Notes under the pieces: model-generated
What the model was told of the DNA's origin: nothing
Seen by the model: only the letters and a program-made list of their open reading frames with translations
The model's database searches: none
Part shown: one piece after another, positions 36,319 to 45,192 of the stretch
Position numbering within the stretch: the stretch's first letter is position 1
Layout: each line of letters opens with the position of its first letter
Assembly: GCF_963674925.1 (NCBI RefSeq)
Contig: NZ_OY771647.1
Coordinates: 3,223,281-3,287,280 of the forward strand
DNA: 64,000 bases
Source of the DNA: an uncultured Draconibacterium sp.
Lineage (GTDB): Bacteria > Bacteroidota > Bacteroidia > Bacteroidales > Prolixibacteraceae
Direction: 5' to 3'
Made by a program: the position numbers and the translations under genes

Positions 36319-37686
36319 ATGAAGAAAATATTATTCCTTCTTTTTGGCATAGTTCTGTTTCAGGCGCAAGGACAAGAACTACCCGTTTTAAAAATATCGG
36401 ATAATCAAAGATATATTGTAACTCAGGATAATGAACCTTTTTTTTGGTTAGGAGGTACAGCATGGGAGTTGATTCATCGATGTAATAAAGAAGAAATTGA
36501 TCAATATCTAACAGATAGGGCAAAAAAGGGATTTACAGTAATACAAACAGTAATTCTTGCCGAGCTGGACGGTCTTAATACTCCAAATGTATATGGTGAT
36601 AAACCATTATTTAATAACAATCCGGAAAAATTGAATCCGGCATATTTCGAGTTAGTGGACTACGTTGTAAAGAAATCAGAAGAGCTTGGTCTTTATGTGG
36701 GATTACTACCAACCTGGGGAGATAAATTTAATAAATCCTGGGGTGTTGGTCCGGTTATTTTTGATAAACTAAATGCAGAAATTTATGGCCAAAAATTGGG
36801 AGAGCGATACAAGTCAAATAATAACATTATCTGGATATTAGGCGGAGACCGCGTACCTGAAAATGAGCAGCATTCAGCTATAATACGCGCTATGGCAAAA
36901 GGTCTTCGGGAAACAGATTCAACACATTTGATTACTTATCATCCTTCAGGAGGTAAAAATGCTATTGATTATTTTAATGAAGACTGGCTTGATTTTGATA
37001 TGTTTCAGAGTGGCCATAACAGACTTACTAAAGAGTACCAATATGTATTAAAAGCGAATAAAAAGTCACTTAACAAGCCAACTGTTAACGGAGAGGCGAG
37101 ATATGAAAATATAGAAGATAGATTTTGGGAGAATGAAAAATTTGGTTGGTTAGACGATGCAGATGTAAGGATTTCTGCTTATTGGAGTATAATCTCTGGT
37201 GCTGCAGGATATACTTATGGCTGCAATGATATATGGCAAATGTATGATATCGACAGACTTCCTAATTTACAGGCGCGTACCGACTGGAAAGTTGCCCTTA
37301 ACCTTCCGGGGTCAACACAAATGGGATTTATGAGAAAGATGTTTGAAATGTTTCCTTGGCAAAATATGAATTATGACTCGTCATTAATTCTTAATGAAAA
37401 TATAGAAAATGAATCATTTATAGTTGCTTCAGTTAGCAAGGAAAGAGATTTAATTTTTGCCTATACACCAAAAGGCAAACAGGTAGTTCCTGATATCTCA
37501 AAAATGAAGGCAAATACTGTTTACAGTTATTGGTTTAATCCCCGTAGCGGGAAGATGAAATACATTGATCAATACGAAAAGGATTCTCAACCTGTATTTA
37601 AACCATGGGCAGAAGGTTGGGGATGTGATTTTGTTTTAATCCTTACCGGGGAAAAACTCGATATTGAAAAGTTTAATGCTGAATAA
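36319..37686 (+). CDS. GH140-like (DUF4038-type) glycosidase
   Basis: A 455-residue secreted protein (signal ending FQAQGQ) with the DUF4038-type (beta/alpha)8 barrel of GH140; a characterised Bacteroides member is an apiosidase acting on rhamnogalacturonan-II. Motifs seen are NEPFFWLGGTAWELIHRC, LGLYVGLLPTWGDKFN, NNIIWILGGDRVPEN and PTVNGEARYENIEDRF. The Asp in GGDR and the Glu in NGEARYE are the probable catalytic pair, and a C-terminal beta-domain (about 365-450) follows. I prefer the ATG at 36319, which begins the signal peptide, over the ATG at 36265, which overlaps the ankyrin gene. A relation to other cellulase-like DUF4038 enzymes with different specificity is possible. Confidence 0.82.
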   Translation: MKKILFLLFGIVLFQAQGQELPVLKISDNQRYIVTQDNEPFFWLGGTAWELIHRCNKEEIDQYLTDRAKKGFTVIQTVILAELDGLNTPNVYGDKPLFNNNPEKLNPAYFELVDYVVKKSEELGLYVGLLPTWGDKFNKSWGVGPVIFDKLNAEIYGQKLGERYKSNNNIIWILGGDRVPENEQHSAIIRAMAKGLRETDSTHLITYHPSGGKNAIDYFNEDWLDFDMFQSGHNRLTKEYQYVLKANKKSLNKPTVNGEARYENIEDRFWENEKFGWLDDADVRISAYWSIISGAAGYTYGCNDIWQMYDIDRLPNLQARTDWKVALNLPGSTQMGFMRKMFEMFPWQNMNYDSSLILNENIENESFIVASVSKERDLIFAYTPKGKQVVPDISKMKANTVYSYWFNPRSGKMKYIDQYEKDSQPVFKPWAEGWGCDFVLILTGEKLDIEKFNAE

Positions 37687-37740
37687 ATTCTAATTGAATT
37701 CTGCTAATTAATCCTATCTTTTGTTATTTCATTTTTTGTT

Positions 37741-38700
37741 CTAGAAACTAAGCGCAGATTTTACAGTCAACAAAACCGTCCCATAAGAAAACCGTCCACT
37801 TTCTGGTACCAGTAGTAAAACCTTATCATCTGCTTTTAGCATTTCTATTTTGCATAAATCATCCAGCGCAGCAAAAATGGAAGCAGAAGCGATATTTCCA
37901 ATTTCAGTAAGATTGGTGAACCACTTGTTCGTCCCAAGGTCTAAACCTCTTGCTTCGATACCCTCAGCAAGTTTGCCGTAAAAGAACATCGAGGAGACAT
38001 GAGGGATAACATAGTCCACCTCTGAAGGATCAAGGTTATATTTTTTTAGACAATGTTCCAGATGGTCAACCCAGTAACGGATGATATTAGGTTTAAGCAA
38101 GCGGATGTCCTGCTTAACGGTCATTACCGAACGATTGATTAGCTCCCGACTTTCAAATTCTTTCCAGCTGGTGAGTTCACCATCTTCTCTGAGTTCAGCT
38201 CCCATAAACATGCAGGTGGGCAGTTCATTGGCATATGAGGTCATTTCAACCCATTCAACTTTAAATGAAATTCCATTCTCGCTCTTTTTATCAGAGAGTA
38301 AAACCGAACTGGCACCATCACTCAGCATAAAGCGCAGAAAATCCTTCTCAAAAGCCATGTATGGATCTTTTCCTACCTGCGAGCAATGCTCATATTCTTC
38401 TTCGTAGTTTTTCGACAGCAGAGTTGGAGAGGCGAGTTCTGAAGTAGAACAAATTGCTTTTGATGAAACACCGGACAAAACAGATAGGTAAGCCGTTTTA
38501 AAAGCCTGCAGGCAAGTCAGACATACTCCCGAAGCGGAATACAGTTCCATGGGCCTGTTTTTCATTAGTCCGTGAACCATCGATGCATGGGAAGGCAATA
38601 ACTGATCAGGATTACCTGTGGCACATGCCAATACATCAATATCTTCCGGAATTTTTTCATCCGGGAATAGTTTCCGAAAATAAAAAAGCATCCAACCCAA
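37741..38700 (-). pseudogene. 5'-truncated FabH-like ketosynthase (DarB type)
   Basis: The sequence matches the beta-ketoacyl-ACP synthase III-like enzymes of flexirubin/dialkylresorcinol pathways in Bacteroidota. Core motifs are present: LACATGNPDQLLPSHASMVHG, the active-site Cys region SASGVCLTC, DFLRFMLSDGASSVLL, the His motif YVIPHVSS and the Asn motif LTEIGNIASAS. About 80 to 90 N-terminal residues normal for the family are missing. The only available start (38700) lies inside the terminator hairpin of the neighbouring DUF6261 gene, and homology begins only near RKLFPDE. I therefore call it a truncated relic, although the Cys-His-Asn triad is intact. It converges with the GH140-like gene, with a 54-base gap. 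Confidence 0.7.
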
Positions 38701-38717
38701 AGGAAGGATGCTTTTTC
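38682..38717 (-). terminator. Terminator of the DUF6261 gene
   Basis: AAAAAGCATCC (38683-38693) and GGATGCTTTTT (38706-38716) form a perfect 11-bp stem. Read on the minus strand it follows the DUF6261 stop by about 40 bases and ends in a T run. Its left arm runs into the truncated ketosynthase frame. Confidence 0.85.
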
Positions 38718-38753
38718 GTTAACCTTTAAAACAAAATTTATAATTATTGTTAT

Positions 38754-39506
38754 TTATTCATCTTCGGGTGCGGGAGGTTCTTCTTCCCCGCCACTGTCTT
38801 TTCGGCCTTCGCGGGCTGCCAGTGTTATCTCTAAGGTTTTAATTTTTTGATTCAACTCAACAATAAAATTCTCAATTTCGGGCGTTTGCATATTCAAACT
38901 TACCATAGCGTTTACCCGCTCAACCATTAGTTGGTACAGCGGATCGATTTCAACACGAACAGCTTTCACATTACCACTGTTTTTATTGGCTAGTTCGGTG
39001 TCGCGCTCGTTTTGTTTGTCTTTAAAAGCAATGTTTAGTTCGTTTAAGTGCGTTACCCAGGTGTCAAGTCCGCAGGTGGTAACAAAACCGGCATTTTTTT
39101 GCTTTGTTAAATCGCCATACAGGTTGGTAAGTCCCGCTGTTTGTTCGTTATAGGTTACCCTGCGAATATCGCCATACAAATCAACAACCCGTCGCAGGCG
39201 TTTGGCTGCCTCCACCTCTTCAGGAATGGTGCACAGCATGGTGGCATCAATCCGCATATCGATGGCACGCCACGTATTATCGCGGTCGATGTCAAGGTTT
39301 TGCATTTCTTCGGTTAGTACGCTGCCCCGATCTACACGCAACTCGTCGTCGAGTTTGGTAAGGGCGGCGTCAAACTCTACATATTCGGCCTCCGAATGTA
39401 TGGCGGCCGGTGTAAGCAGCAGTAGCAGACTTTTAAAGTCGCTCATAAACTGGAAATATTCTCCGTTACGGAGTTTATACAATAAAAGGTTTAAAATTTT
39501 TTTCAT
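38754..39506 (-). CDS. DUF6261-family protein, unknown function
   Basis: A 250-residue soluble protein with the DUF6261 layout, a family found in multiple copies in Bacteroidota genomes without a known role. It opens with LLYKLRNGEYFQFMSDF, is largely helical with likely coiled-coil segments (about 60-110 and 200-235), and ends in an acidic tail (GGEEEPPAPEDE). There is no signal peptide. It is followed by its own strong terminator and preceded by the minisatellite region. It stands alone at the left edge of the defence genes. I cannot assign a function. Confidence 0.75.
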   Translation of the reverse strand: MKKILNLLLYKLRNGEYFQFMSDFKSLLLLLTPAAIHSEAEYVEFDAALTKLDDELRVDRGSVLTEEMQNLDIDRDNTWRAIDMRIDATMLCTIPEEVEAAKRLRRVVDLYGDIRRVTYNEQTAGLTNLYGDLTKQKNAGFVTTCGLDTWVTHLNELNIAFKDKQNERDTELANKNSGNVKAVRVEIDPLYQLMVERVNAMVSLNMQTPEIENFIVELNQKIKTLEITLAAREGRKDSGGEEEPPAPEDE

Positions 39507-40186
39507 GATAATTTTTTTAAGGATTACAAAAGTTGTTTTTGAAAGGTTATTTAATATTTTGTTTTTTTGAAAAGCGTTTGGCTGATCGTGAGTTTTATTT
39601 TCTGTTGAATAAAATTAGAGCAAATGTTTACTTAAGTCAATGCCGGTAATTATGTTACGCAGCATTTTTGGTTTTCGTGCAATGGTGCAACACACCAGCC
39701 AGGCAATTTTTTTGCTTGCTGCAGCCGTGCGACATGCCATCCAAACTATTTTTTTGCCTGCTGCAGCTGTGTAACATGCCAGCCAACAAGTTTTTTTACC
39801 TGCCGCAGCCGTGTAACATGTCAGCCAACCAATTTTTTTGCCTGCCGCAGCTGTGCAACATGCCAGCCAGGCAATTTTTTTGCCTGCCGCAGCGCTGCAA
39901 CAAGCCAGCCAACAAGTTTGCCGGGCAATTACACGGCTGCAGTAAGCCAATAATCAGCGAGTTACGAGGGTGTGGGAAATGTGGACTATTCGGAAAGCCG
40001 CCAGCAGCAAGGCACAGGGGCCAGAGCCCCGTTCAAAGCGTGCTATGTTGATTCCCGGTAGTAATGCCGGGGTGAATGATCTCTTTTAAAAGGCCGATCT
40101 TTAGCCCCTGCACATTGTATTAACAATAAAAATAATTACCCATTTTTTACTACATTGGGGCTTCGTAAAAAAAAGAACCTATTACT
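39507..40186. other. Gene-free region with minisatellite and GC-rich dyads
   Basis: The region holds the 42-bp tandem repeat (39685-39940) and then GC-rich dyads (GGGGC/GCCCC near 40017-40030 and CCCGG/CCGGG near 40053-40072). Open frames across the repeat on both strands exist only because the unit is a multiple of three. The promoters of the DUF6261 gene and of the restriction enzyme should lie at its two ends. Confidence 0.6.
39685..39940. repeat. 42-bp tandem repeat (minisatellite), about six units
   Basis: Five units begin at 39685, 39727, 39769, 39811 and 39853, and a sixth, degenerate one at 39895. Each has the order GTGCAACATGCCAGCC, then a variable word, then a run of about seven T, then GCCTGCCGCAGC. 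Units differ from each other by a few substitutions while the 42-base period is strict. Confidence 0.9.
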
Positions 40187-43100
40187 ATGACTGTCTCCGA
40201 ATATTTAGCCGTACTAAACAATCGTTTTCAATCGGGCATATCAAGCGAGCACACTTATCGTGGCGATTTGGAAAGCCTTATCCGCAGCTTGGTTACCGAA
40301 GTGGAAATTACCAACGAACCATCGAAAGTTACCGATTGCGGAAACCCCGACTATGTAATTACAAAAGGGAAAATACCCGTAGGTTATATCGAAGCCAAAG
40401 ACATTGGCAAAGACCTGAACCACAAACAATACAAAGAACAGTTTACCCGCTATAAAAATGCGCTCGATAACCTGATAATTACCGATTACCTCTGGTTTCA
40501 GTTTTTTAAAGAGGGCGAACTGGTACACGAAATACGTATCGGCGAAATTAACGGAAACAGCATTAACCCGCTGACCGAAAATCTTACCAACTTCGAAAAC
40601 CTGGTACGCGACTTTTGTACCTACGTGGGGCAAACCATTCGCTCGGGTAAAAAGCTGGCCGGTATGATGGCAGCCAAAGCACGCCTGCTGCAAAATATTG
40701 TTGAACGCGCACTTACTGCCGACAACGAGAACGACGAAAACTCAACGCTAAACGACCAGTATGAATCGTTTAAAAACATACTGATACACGACCTCACGCC
40801 AAAAGGTTTTGCCGATATTTATGCGCAAACCCTGGCTTACGGAATGTTTGCTGCGCGTTACCACGATCAAACGCCCGAAGATTTTAGCCGTTACGAGGCT
40901 GCCGAGTTAATACCCAAAACCAATCCTTTTCTGAAAAAGCTGTTTACCTACATTGCCGGACCCGATATCGACGAACGGATAAAACGTACGGTTGATAACC
41001 TGGCGCTGGTTTTTAGGGCGGTAAACCTCGATGCGCTGCTGCATAACTTTGGCCGAAGCACACAAACCCACGACCCCATTATTCATTTTTACGAAACCTT
41101 TTTGGCCGAATACGATGCCAAACTTCGCAAAGCGCGTGGCGTTTGGTACACGCCCGAGCCGGTGGTGAATTTTATTGTACGTGCCGTTGACGATATATTA
41201 AAAACCGAGTTCGATTTGCCACAGGGATTGGCCGATACCGCAAAAACAAAAATAAAAGTGCCCGTGCAGGGAAGTAAAAAAATGCAGGAGCTTGAGGTGC
41301 ACAAAGTACAGGTACTCGACCCCGCCACCGGAACAGGTACTTTTTTGGCCGAAGTGGTAAAACACATTTACCACACAAAGTTTAAAAGCATGCAGGGGGC
41401 CTGGAGTGCTTATGTCGATGAACACCTTATTCCGCGCCTCAACGGTTTCGAGCTGCTAATGGCCTCCTACGCCATGGCACACCTAAAACTCGATATGTTG
41501 TTGCACGACACCGGTTACAAATATTCTCCGGCATCGGGCAAGGGGCCTGCCGCTCGCAGTGGCCAGCAACGTTTTAACATTTACCTTACCAACAGCCTCG
41601 AAGAACACCACCCCGACACCGGCACCCTTTGGGCCAACTGGCTAAGTACCGAGGCCAACGAAGCCAACCACATAAAACGCGATACACCCGTTATGTGTGT
41701 TATTGGTAACCCGCCGTATTCGGTTAGCAGCACCAATAAATCAGAATGGATACAAGGCCTGTTGAAAGATTATAAGAAAGACTTGAATGAAAGGAAAATA
41801 AATCTTGATGATGACTACATAAAGTTTATACGCTATGGCCAGTATTATATTGAAAAGAATGGTGAGGGCATACTGGCTTATATCTCCAATAATAGTTTTA
41901 TTGATGGGATAACACACCGCCAAATGCGGAAAAACCTGATGGAAACCTTCGATAAAATTTATATTCTCGACTTACACGGCAACAGCAAGAAAAAAGAAAC
42001 TGCTCCTGATGGTTCTCCCGATAAAAATGTATTTGATATTATGCAGGGCGTTTCAATTAACCTATTTGTAAAATCGAATAAAAAGGAGCCACAAGTTTTA
42101 CACTACGATGTTTTTGGAAGCCGAAAGGGTAAATACGATTTTCTGGATAATAATTCTATTAATTCAATCGAGTGGAATGAATTGGAAATAGAAAAGCAAT
42201 ACAATTTTTTTGTGCCTAAAGATTTTGAACAAGAAGAGAATTACAACCAAGGTTTTAAATTAAATGACCTATTACCAAATAATAACACCGGAATTCAAAC
42301 AAAAAGAGATGCTCTTGTTTATAATTTTAATAAAGAAAATTTACTGAAGATTTTAGAAGATTTTAAAAATCTTAATTATAATGAAATAAGAACAAAGTAC
42401 AGTTTGCCCAATGATGGTAGAGATTGGACAATAAGTTATGCAAAGAAAGACTTAGTAAAGGAAGATGGTTCAATAGTGTCTGTTTTATATCATCCTTTTG
42501 ATTATAGGATAACTTATTTTACTGGACGTAGCAAGGGGTTTATGGCATATCCTAGGTGTCCGTTAAGCCTTAATTGTCGGAGAGATAATATCTCCTTACT
42601 TGCAGTTCGAAATAGCAGAAGAGGAAATGTAAATAATTTCTTTGTAACTAATCTTTTAGTAGATAAGGATGGTGTTTCTCCTTTTGATAATTGTAAATTT
42701 TTCCCTTTATATCTATATCCTCAATCAGATGACCAACAGCAAGCCATAAGCCAGCAGCAAGAGCGCATTCCCAACCTAAACACCAAAATAGTACAGCAAA
42801 TAGCCAAAGCCATCGGCCTAACGTTTACGCCCGAGGTAGACACTTCGACTTCGCTCAGTGTGACAGACACCTTTGCGCCCATCGATATTCTCGACTACAT
42901 TTATGCGGTGTTACATTCGCCCACCTACCGCACCAAATACAAGGAGTTCCTGAAAATTGATTTTCCGCGCGTGCCATACCCCAAAAACACCGATACCTTT
43001 TGGAAGTTGGTTAAACTGGGTGGAGAATTGAGGCAAATCCATTTGCTCGAAAGCCCAAAGGTAGAGCAGCCCATTACCACTTACCCCGAGGCCGGAACAA

Positions 43101-43396
43101 ACGAGGTAGAAAAGCCTCAGTTTAAAATGTATGATTACGACTGTACACCTCCGGGCGAAGAGCACCCCGTTTATTTAGGCGATGTGTACATTAACAGCAC
43201 CCAGTATTTTGCCAACGTGCCGCAAAGTGCCTGGGAATTTTACATTGGCGGCTACCAGCCCGCCCAAAAATGGCTAAAAGACCGCAAAGGCCGCACGCTA
43301 ACATTCGAAGACATTATGCACTACCAAAAAATAATTGTCGCCCTCACTGAAACCGGCCGATTGATGAAAGACGTTGATTTGGTTGGGGTGGAGTAA
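40187..43396 (+). CDS. ISP-like single-chain restriction-methylation enzyme
   Basis: A 1069-residue enzyme that would both methylate adenine and cut DNA. Domains in order: an N-terminal PD-(D/E)xK nuclease (Asp55 and Glu69-x-Lys71 in the PDYVITK/GYIEAK segment); a helical coupler (about 150-330); an N6-adenine methyltransferase with the SAM motif DPATGTGTF (Asp378) and catalytic NPPY (508-511); and a C-terminal target-recognition part (about 560-1060). Type ISP enzymes such as LlaBIII have about 1500-1600 residues with an SF2 helicase after the nuclease. No helicase motifs are seen here, so this behaves more like a compact type IIG/IIL layout with ISP-type coupler and C-terminal domains. A palindromic repeat is embedded in frame near residues 884-894. 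A SIR2 gene follows after 29 bases. Confidence 0.85.
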   Translation: MTVSEYLAVLNNRFQSGISSEHTYRGDLESLIRSLVTEVEITNEPSKVTDCGNPDYVITKGKIPVGYIEAKDIGKDLNHKQYKEQFTRYKNALDNLIITDYLWFQFFKEGELVHEIRIGEINGNSINPLTENLTNFENLVRDFCTYVGQTIRSGKKLAGMMAAKARLLQNIVERALTADNENDENSTLNDQYESFKNILIHDLTPKGFADIYAQTLAYGMFAARYHDQTPEDFSRYEAAELIPKTNPFLKKLFTYIAGPDIDERIKRTVDNLALVFRAVNLDALLHNFGRSTQTHDPIIHFYETFLAEYDAKLRKARGVWYTPEPVVNFIVRAVDDILKTEFDLPQGLADTAKTKIKVPVQGSKKMQELEVHKVQVLDPATGTGTFLAEVVKHIYHTKFKSMQGAWSAYVDEHLIPRLNGFELLMASYAMAHLKLDMLLHDTGYKYSPASGKGPAARSGQQRFNIYLTNSLEEHHPDTGTLWANWLSTEANEANHIKRDTPVMCVIGNPPYSVSSTNKSEWIQGLLKDYKKDLNERKINLDDDYIKFIRYGQYYIEKNGEGILAYISNNSFIDGITHRQMRKNLMETFDKIYILDLHGNSKKKETAPDGSPDKNVFDIMQGVSINLFVKSNKKEPQVLHYDVFGSRKGKYDFLDNNSINSIEWNELEIEKQYNFFVPKDFEQEENYNQGFKLNDLLPNNNTGIQTKRDALVYNFNKENLLKILEDFKNLNYNEIRTKYSLPNDGRDWTISYAKKDLVKEDGSIVSVLYHPFDYRITYFTGRSKGFMAYPRCPLSLNCRRDNISLLAVRNSRRGNVNNFFVTNLLVDKDGVSPFDNCKFFPLYLYPQSDDQQQAISQQQERIPNLNTKIVQQIAKAIGLTFTPEVDTSTSLSVTDTFAPIDILDYIYAVLHSPTYRTKYKEFLKIDFPRVPYPKNTDTFWKLVKLGGELRQIHLLESPKVEQPITTYPEAGTNEVEKPQFKMYDYDCTPPGEEHPVYLGDVYINSTQYFANVPQSAWEFYIGGYQPAQKWLKDRKGRTLTFEDIMHYQKIIVALTETGRLMKDVDLVGVE
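42836..42870. repeat. Palindromic REP-like sequence inside the restriction gene
   Basis: The word CACTTCGACTTCGCTCAGTG followed by TGACA is a short imperfect palindrome of the kind found hundreds of times between genes in Bacteroidota. Here it is in frame (VDTSTSLSVTDT) and is bordered on both sides by AGACAC. Confidence 0.55.
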
Positions 43397-43425
43397 AGTT
43401 TATAACTCAAATACATTTGTAAATA

Positions 43426-45015
43426 ATGAAAGAATTTAAGGAAGACCTAATCAAGCATTTTCAGCAGTTTAATACAGCCCCATTTTTATTTATTGGTTCT
43501 GGATTCTCGCGCAGGTATATCAATTTGGAAACCTGGAGCGATTTGATAGCAACAATAATTGAAGAAATTAGTAACGCTAAACCTTATGAATATTATCAAT
43601 CGAAAACTGGCTCGAATAATGCGCAAATCGCTTCATTAGTTGCAGAAGAACTACATGAGCGCTGGTGGACGGAAAAACGATTTGAGGAAAGTAGAGCCGA
43701 ATTTAAATCAGAAGCAGCGAAGTCGGAACAGGCACCTTTAAAATATGAAATATCAAAATATATAAAAACGAAAAGTGTCACAGAGCAAACAGAGTATCTT
43801 GAAGAAATAAACGCACTTAAGAAAGTTAATGTAGACGGAATTATTACAACTAATTGGGATGATTTTTTGGAATCGACATTTCCCGATTTTACTAAATATA
43901 TCGGGCAGTCAGAGCTTCTGTTCTCCGATTCACTAAATATTGGGGAAATTTATAAAATTCATGGATGTATTTCAGACCCGAATAGCCTGATCGTGACAAC
44001 CGAAGATTACAGAGCATTCGAAACAAAAAACCCATATTTAGCTGCCAAACTTCTGACCATTTTTGTGGAACATCCCATCATATTTTTGGGATATTCTCTT
44101 CATGATTCAAATGTTATTGATATACTTACTTCCATAGTTAAGTGCCTTAATAACGAGAATATTGATAAACTGAAAAATCGCTTAGTATTTGTCAAACGAA
44201 TTAAGGATAACTCTGAACCGAGAATCTCAGACTCATCTTTATTATTAACCGAGAAGAGAATTCCTATTCCTATTAAAGAAATCAAGCTTCATTCATTCAC
44301 CCCGCTGTATGAAGTACTAGGTAGTTTAAAGAAGCGTCTGCCGGTAAAAATATTAAGAAGGATGAAAGGTATGGTTTATGAATTCGTAAAGACGAATGAG
44401 CCGACAGAAAAAATTCTTGTTGGGGAAAATATATCCAACTCGGAAGATGCAGACAACATCGAATATTATTTTGGTGTTGGTATCAAGAGTCAATTATCGA
44501 TGTATGGATATAACGGAATTGGCACTATTGAGTTAATGGAAGATCTCGTTTTTGATGATAAAAACTTAAATGCTGGAGCTGTTATACAAAGTGTAATTCC
44601 TAAGGCATTAAAAGGCGGGAAATATTTTCCGGTTTATAAATATTTAAGGAAGGCAGATTATTTGAAAAAGGATGGTAAGCTGCGTAAAACGGTAGATGTC
44701 TCCACTAAACTACGAAATTTTATAGATGGTTGTAGTTCTGAAAGATTTTACCCTTCAAGTAATTATTTGAAAAAGAAGGGTACCATCCAAAAAAATCACA
44801 CTTCTATAAAATCGATACAACGAAATTTCGATCTGACCCACACAATATATTATATCCCATTCTTAAAACCGGAATACATTGATATATCTGATTTGAAAAG
44901 TTTTCTCATCAATAACTGGAGCGATGAACTTGTAAAAAATACAAGCTTTAGAAAACTTATATGTTTATATGATTACTTAAAGTTTGGATTACAGGTGCAG
45001 AACGAGGAAGCCTAA
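43426..45015 (+). CDS. SIR2-domain defence protein (predicted NADase)
   Basis: A 529-residue cytoplasmic protein with an N-terminal SIR2-like domain (about 15-290). The nucleotide-binding GSGFSRRY (from Gly24), ITTNWDDFLE (Asn143, Asp145), the catalytic-type His179 in KIHG and the FLGYSLHDSN motif are all present. Stand-alone prokaryotic SIR2 proteins in defence islands deplete NAD+ after phage infection (established for several systems). The C-terminal part (about 310-529) is of a kind I do not recognise and contains two similar Lys-rich words (YLRKADYLKKDGK and NYLKKKGTIQKN); it would be the sensor by analogy. It lies 29 bases after the restriction enzyme and 177 bases before the PLD gene, all on the same strand. 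Confidence 0.85.
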   Translation: MKEFKEDLIKHFQQFNTAPFLFIGSGFSRRYINLETWSDLIATIIEEISNAKPYEYYQSKTGSNNAQIASLVAEELHERWWTEKRFEESRAEFKSEAAKSEQAPLKYEISKYIKTKSVTEQTEYLEEINALKKVNVDGIITTNWDDFLESTFPDFTKYIGQSELLFSDSLNIGEIYKIHGCISDPNSLIVTTEDYRAFETKNPYLAAKLLTIFVEHPIIFLGYSLHDSNVIDILTSIVKCLNNENIDKLKNRLVFVKRIKDNSEPRISDSSLLLTEKRIPIPIKEIKLHSFTPLYEVLGSLKKRLPVKILRRMKGMVYEFVKTNEPTEKILVGENISNSEDADNIEYYFGVGIKSQLSMYGYNGIGTIELMEDLVFDDKNLNAGAVIQSVIPKALKGGKYFPVYKYLRKADYLKKDGKLRKTVDVSTKLRNFIDGCSSERFYPSSNYLKKKGTIQKNHTSIKSIQRNFDLTHTIYYIPFLKPEYIDISDLKSFLINNWSDELVKNTSFRKLICLYDYLKFGLQVQNEEA

Positions 45016-45192
45016 CACATCTGCTCCTAATCGTTGGCTAAGAAAGAAATAAACCATGCAAGCGAATAAGAGCAGAAATGGGAAACCGATTGCCTAATAA
45101 AAAGAGGTTGATTTGGTGGGGATAAGACTTAGATAACAAAAGAAAACAAATACATCTTAATACAACTCAAACTTAATATTTAACAATTAACC

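Noticed and set aside
39685..39940. CRISPR-like array
   Set aside because: Units abut directly with no unique spacers, and no cas gene is in the window.
39615..40051. Open reading frames on both strands across the 42-bp repeat (Cys-rich 14-residue repeats)
   Set aside because: Openness follows from the unit being a multiple of three. Neither frame has a start signal or family likeness, and both are open at the same place.
45010..45160. Integron attC-like site after the SIR2 gene (GCCTAAC ... GTTGGC)
   Set aside because: The distance between the two boxes is too short for attC, the end lacks a proper GTTRRRY core, and no integron integrase is seen. A simple dyad explains it.
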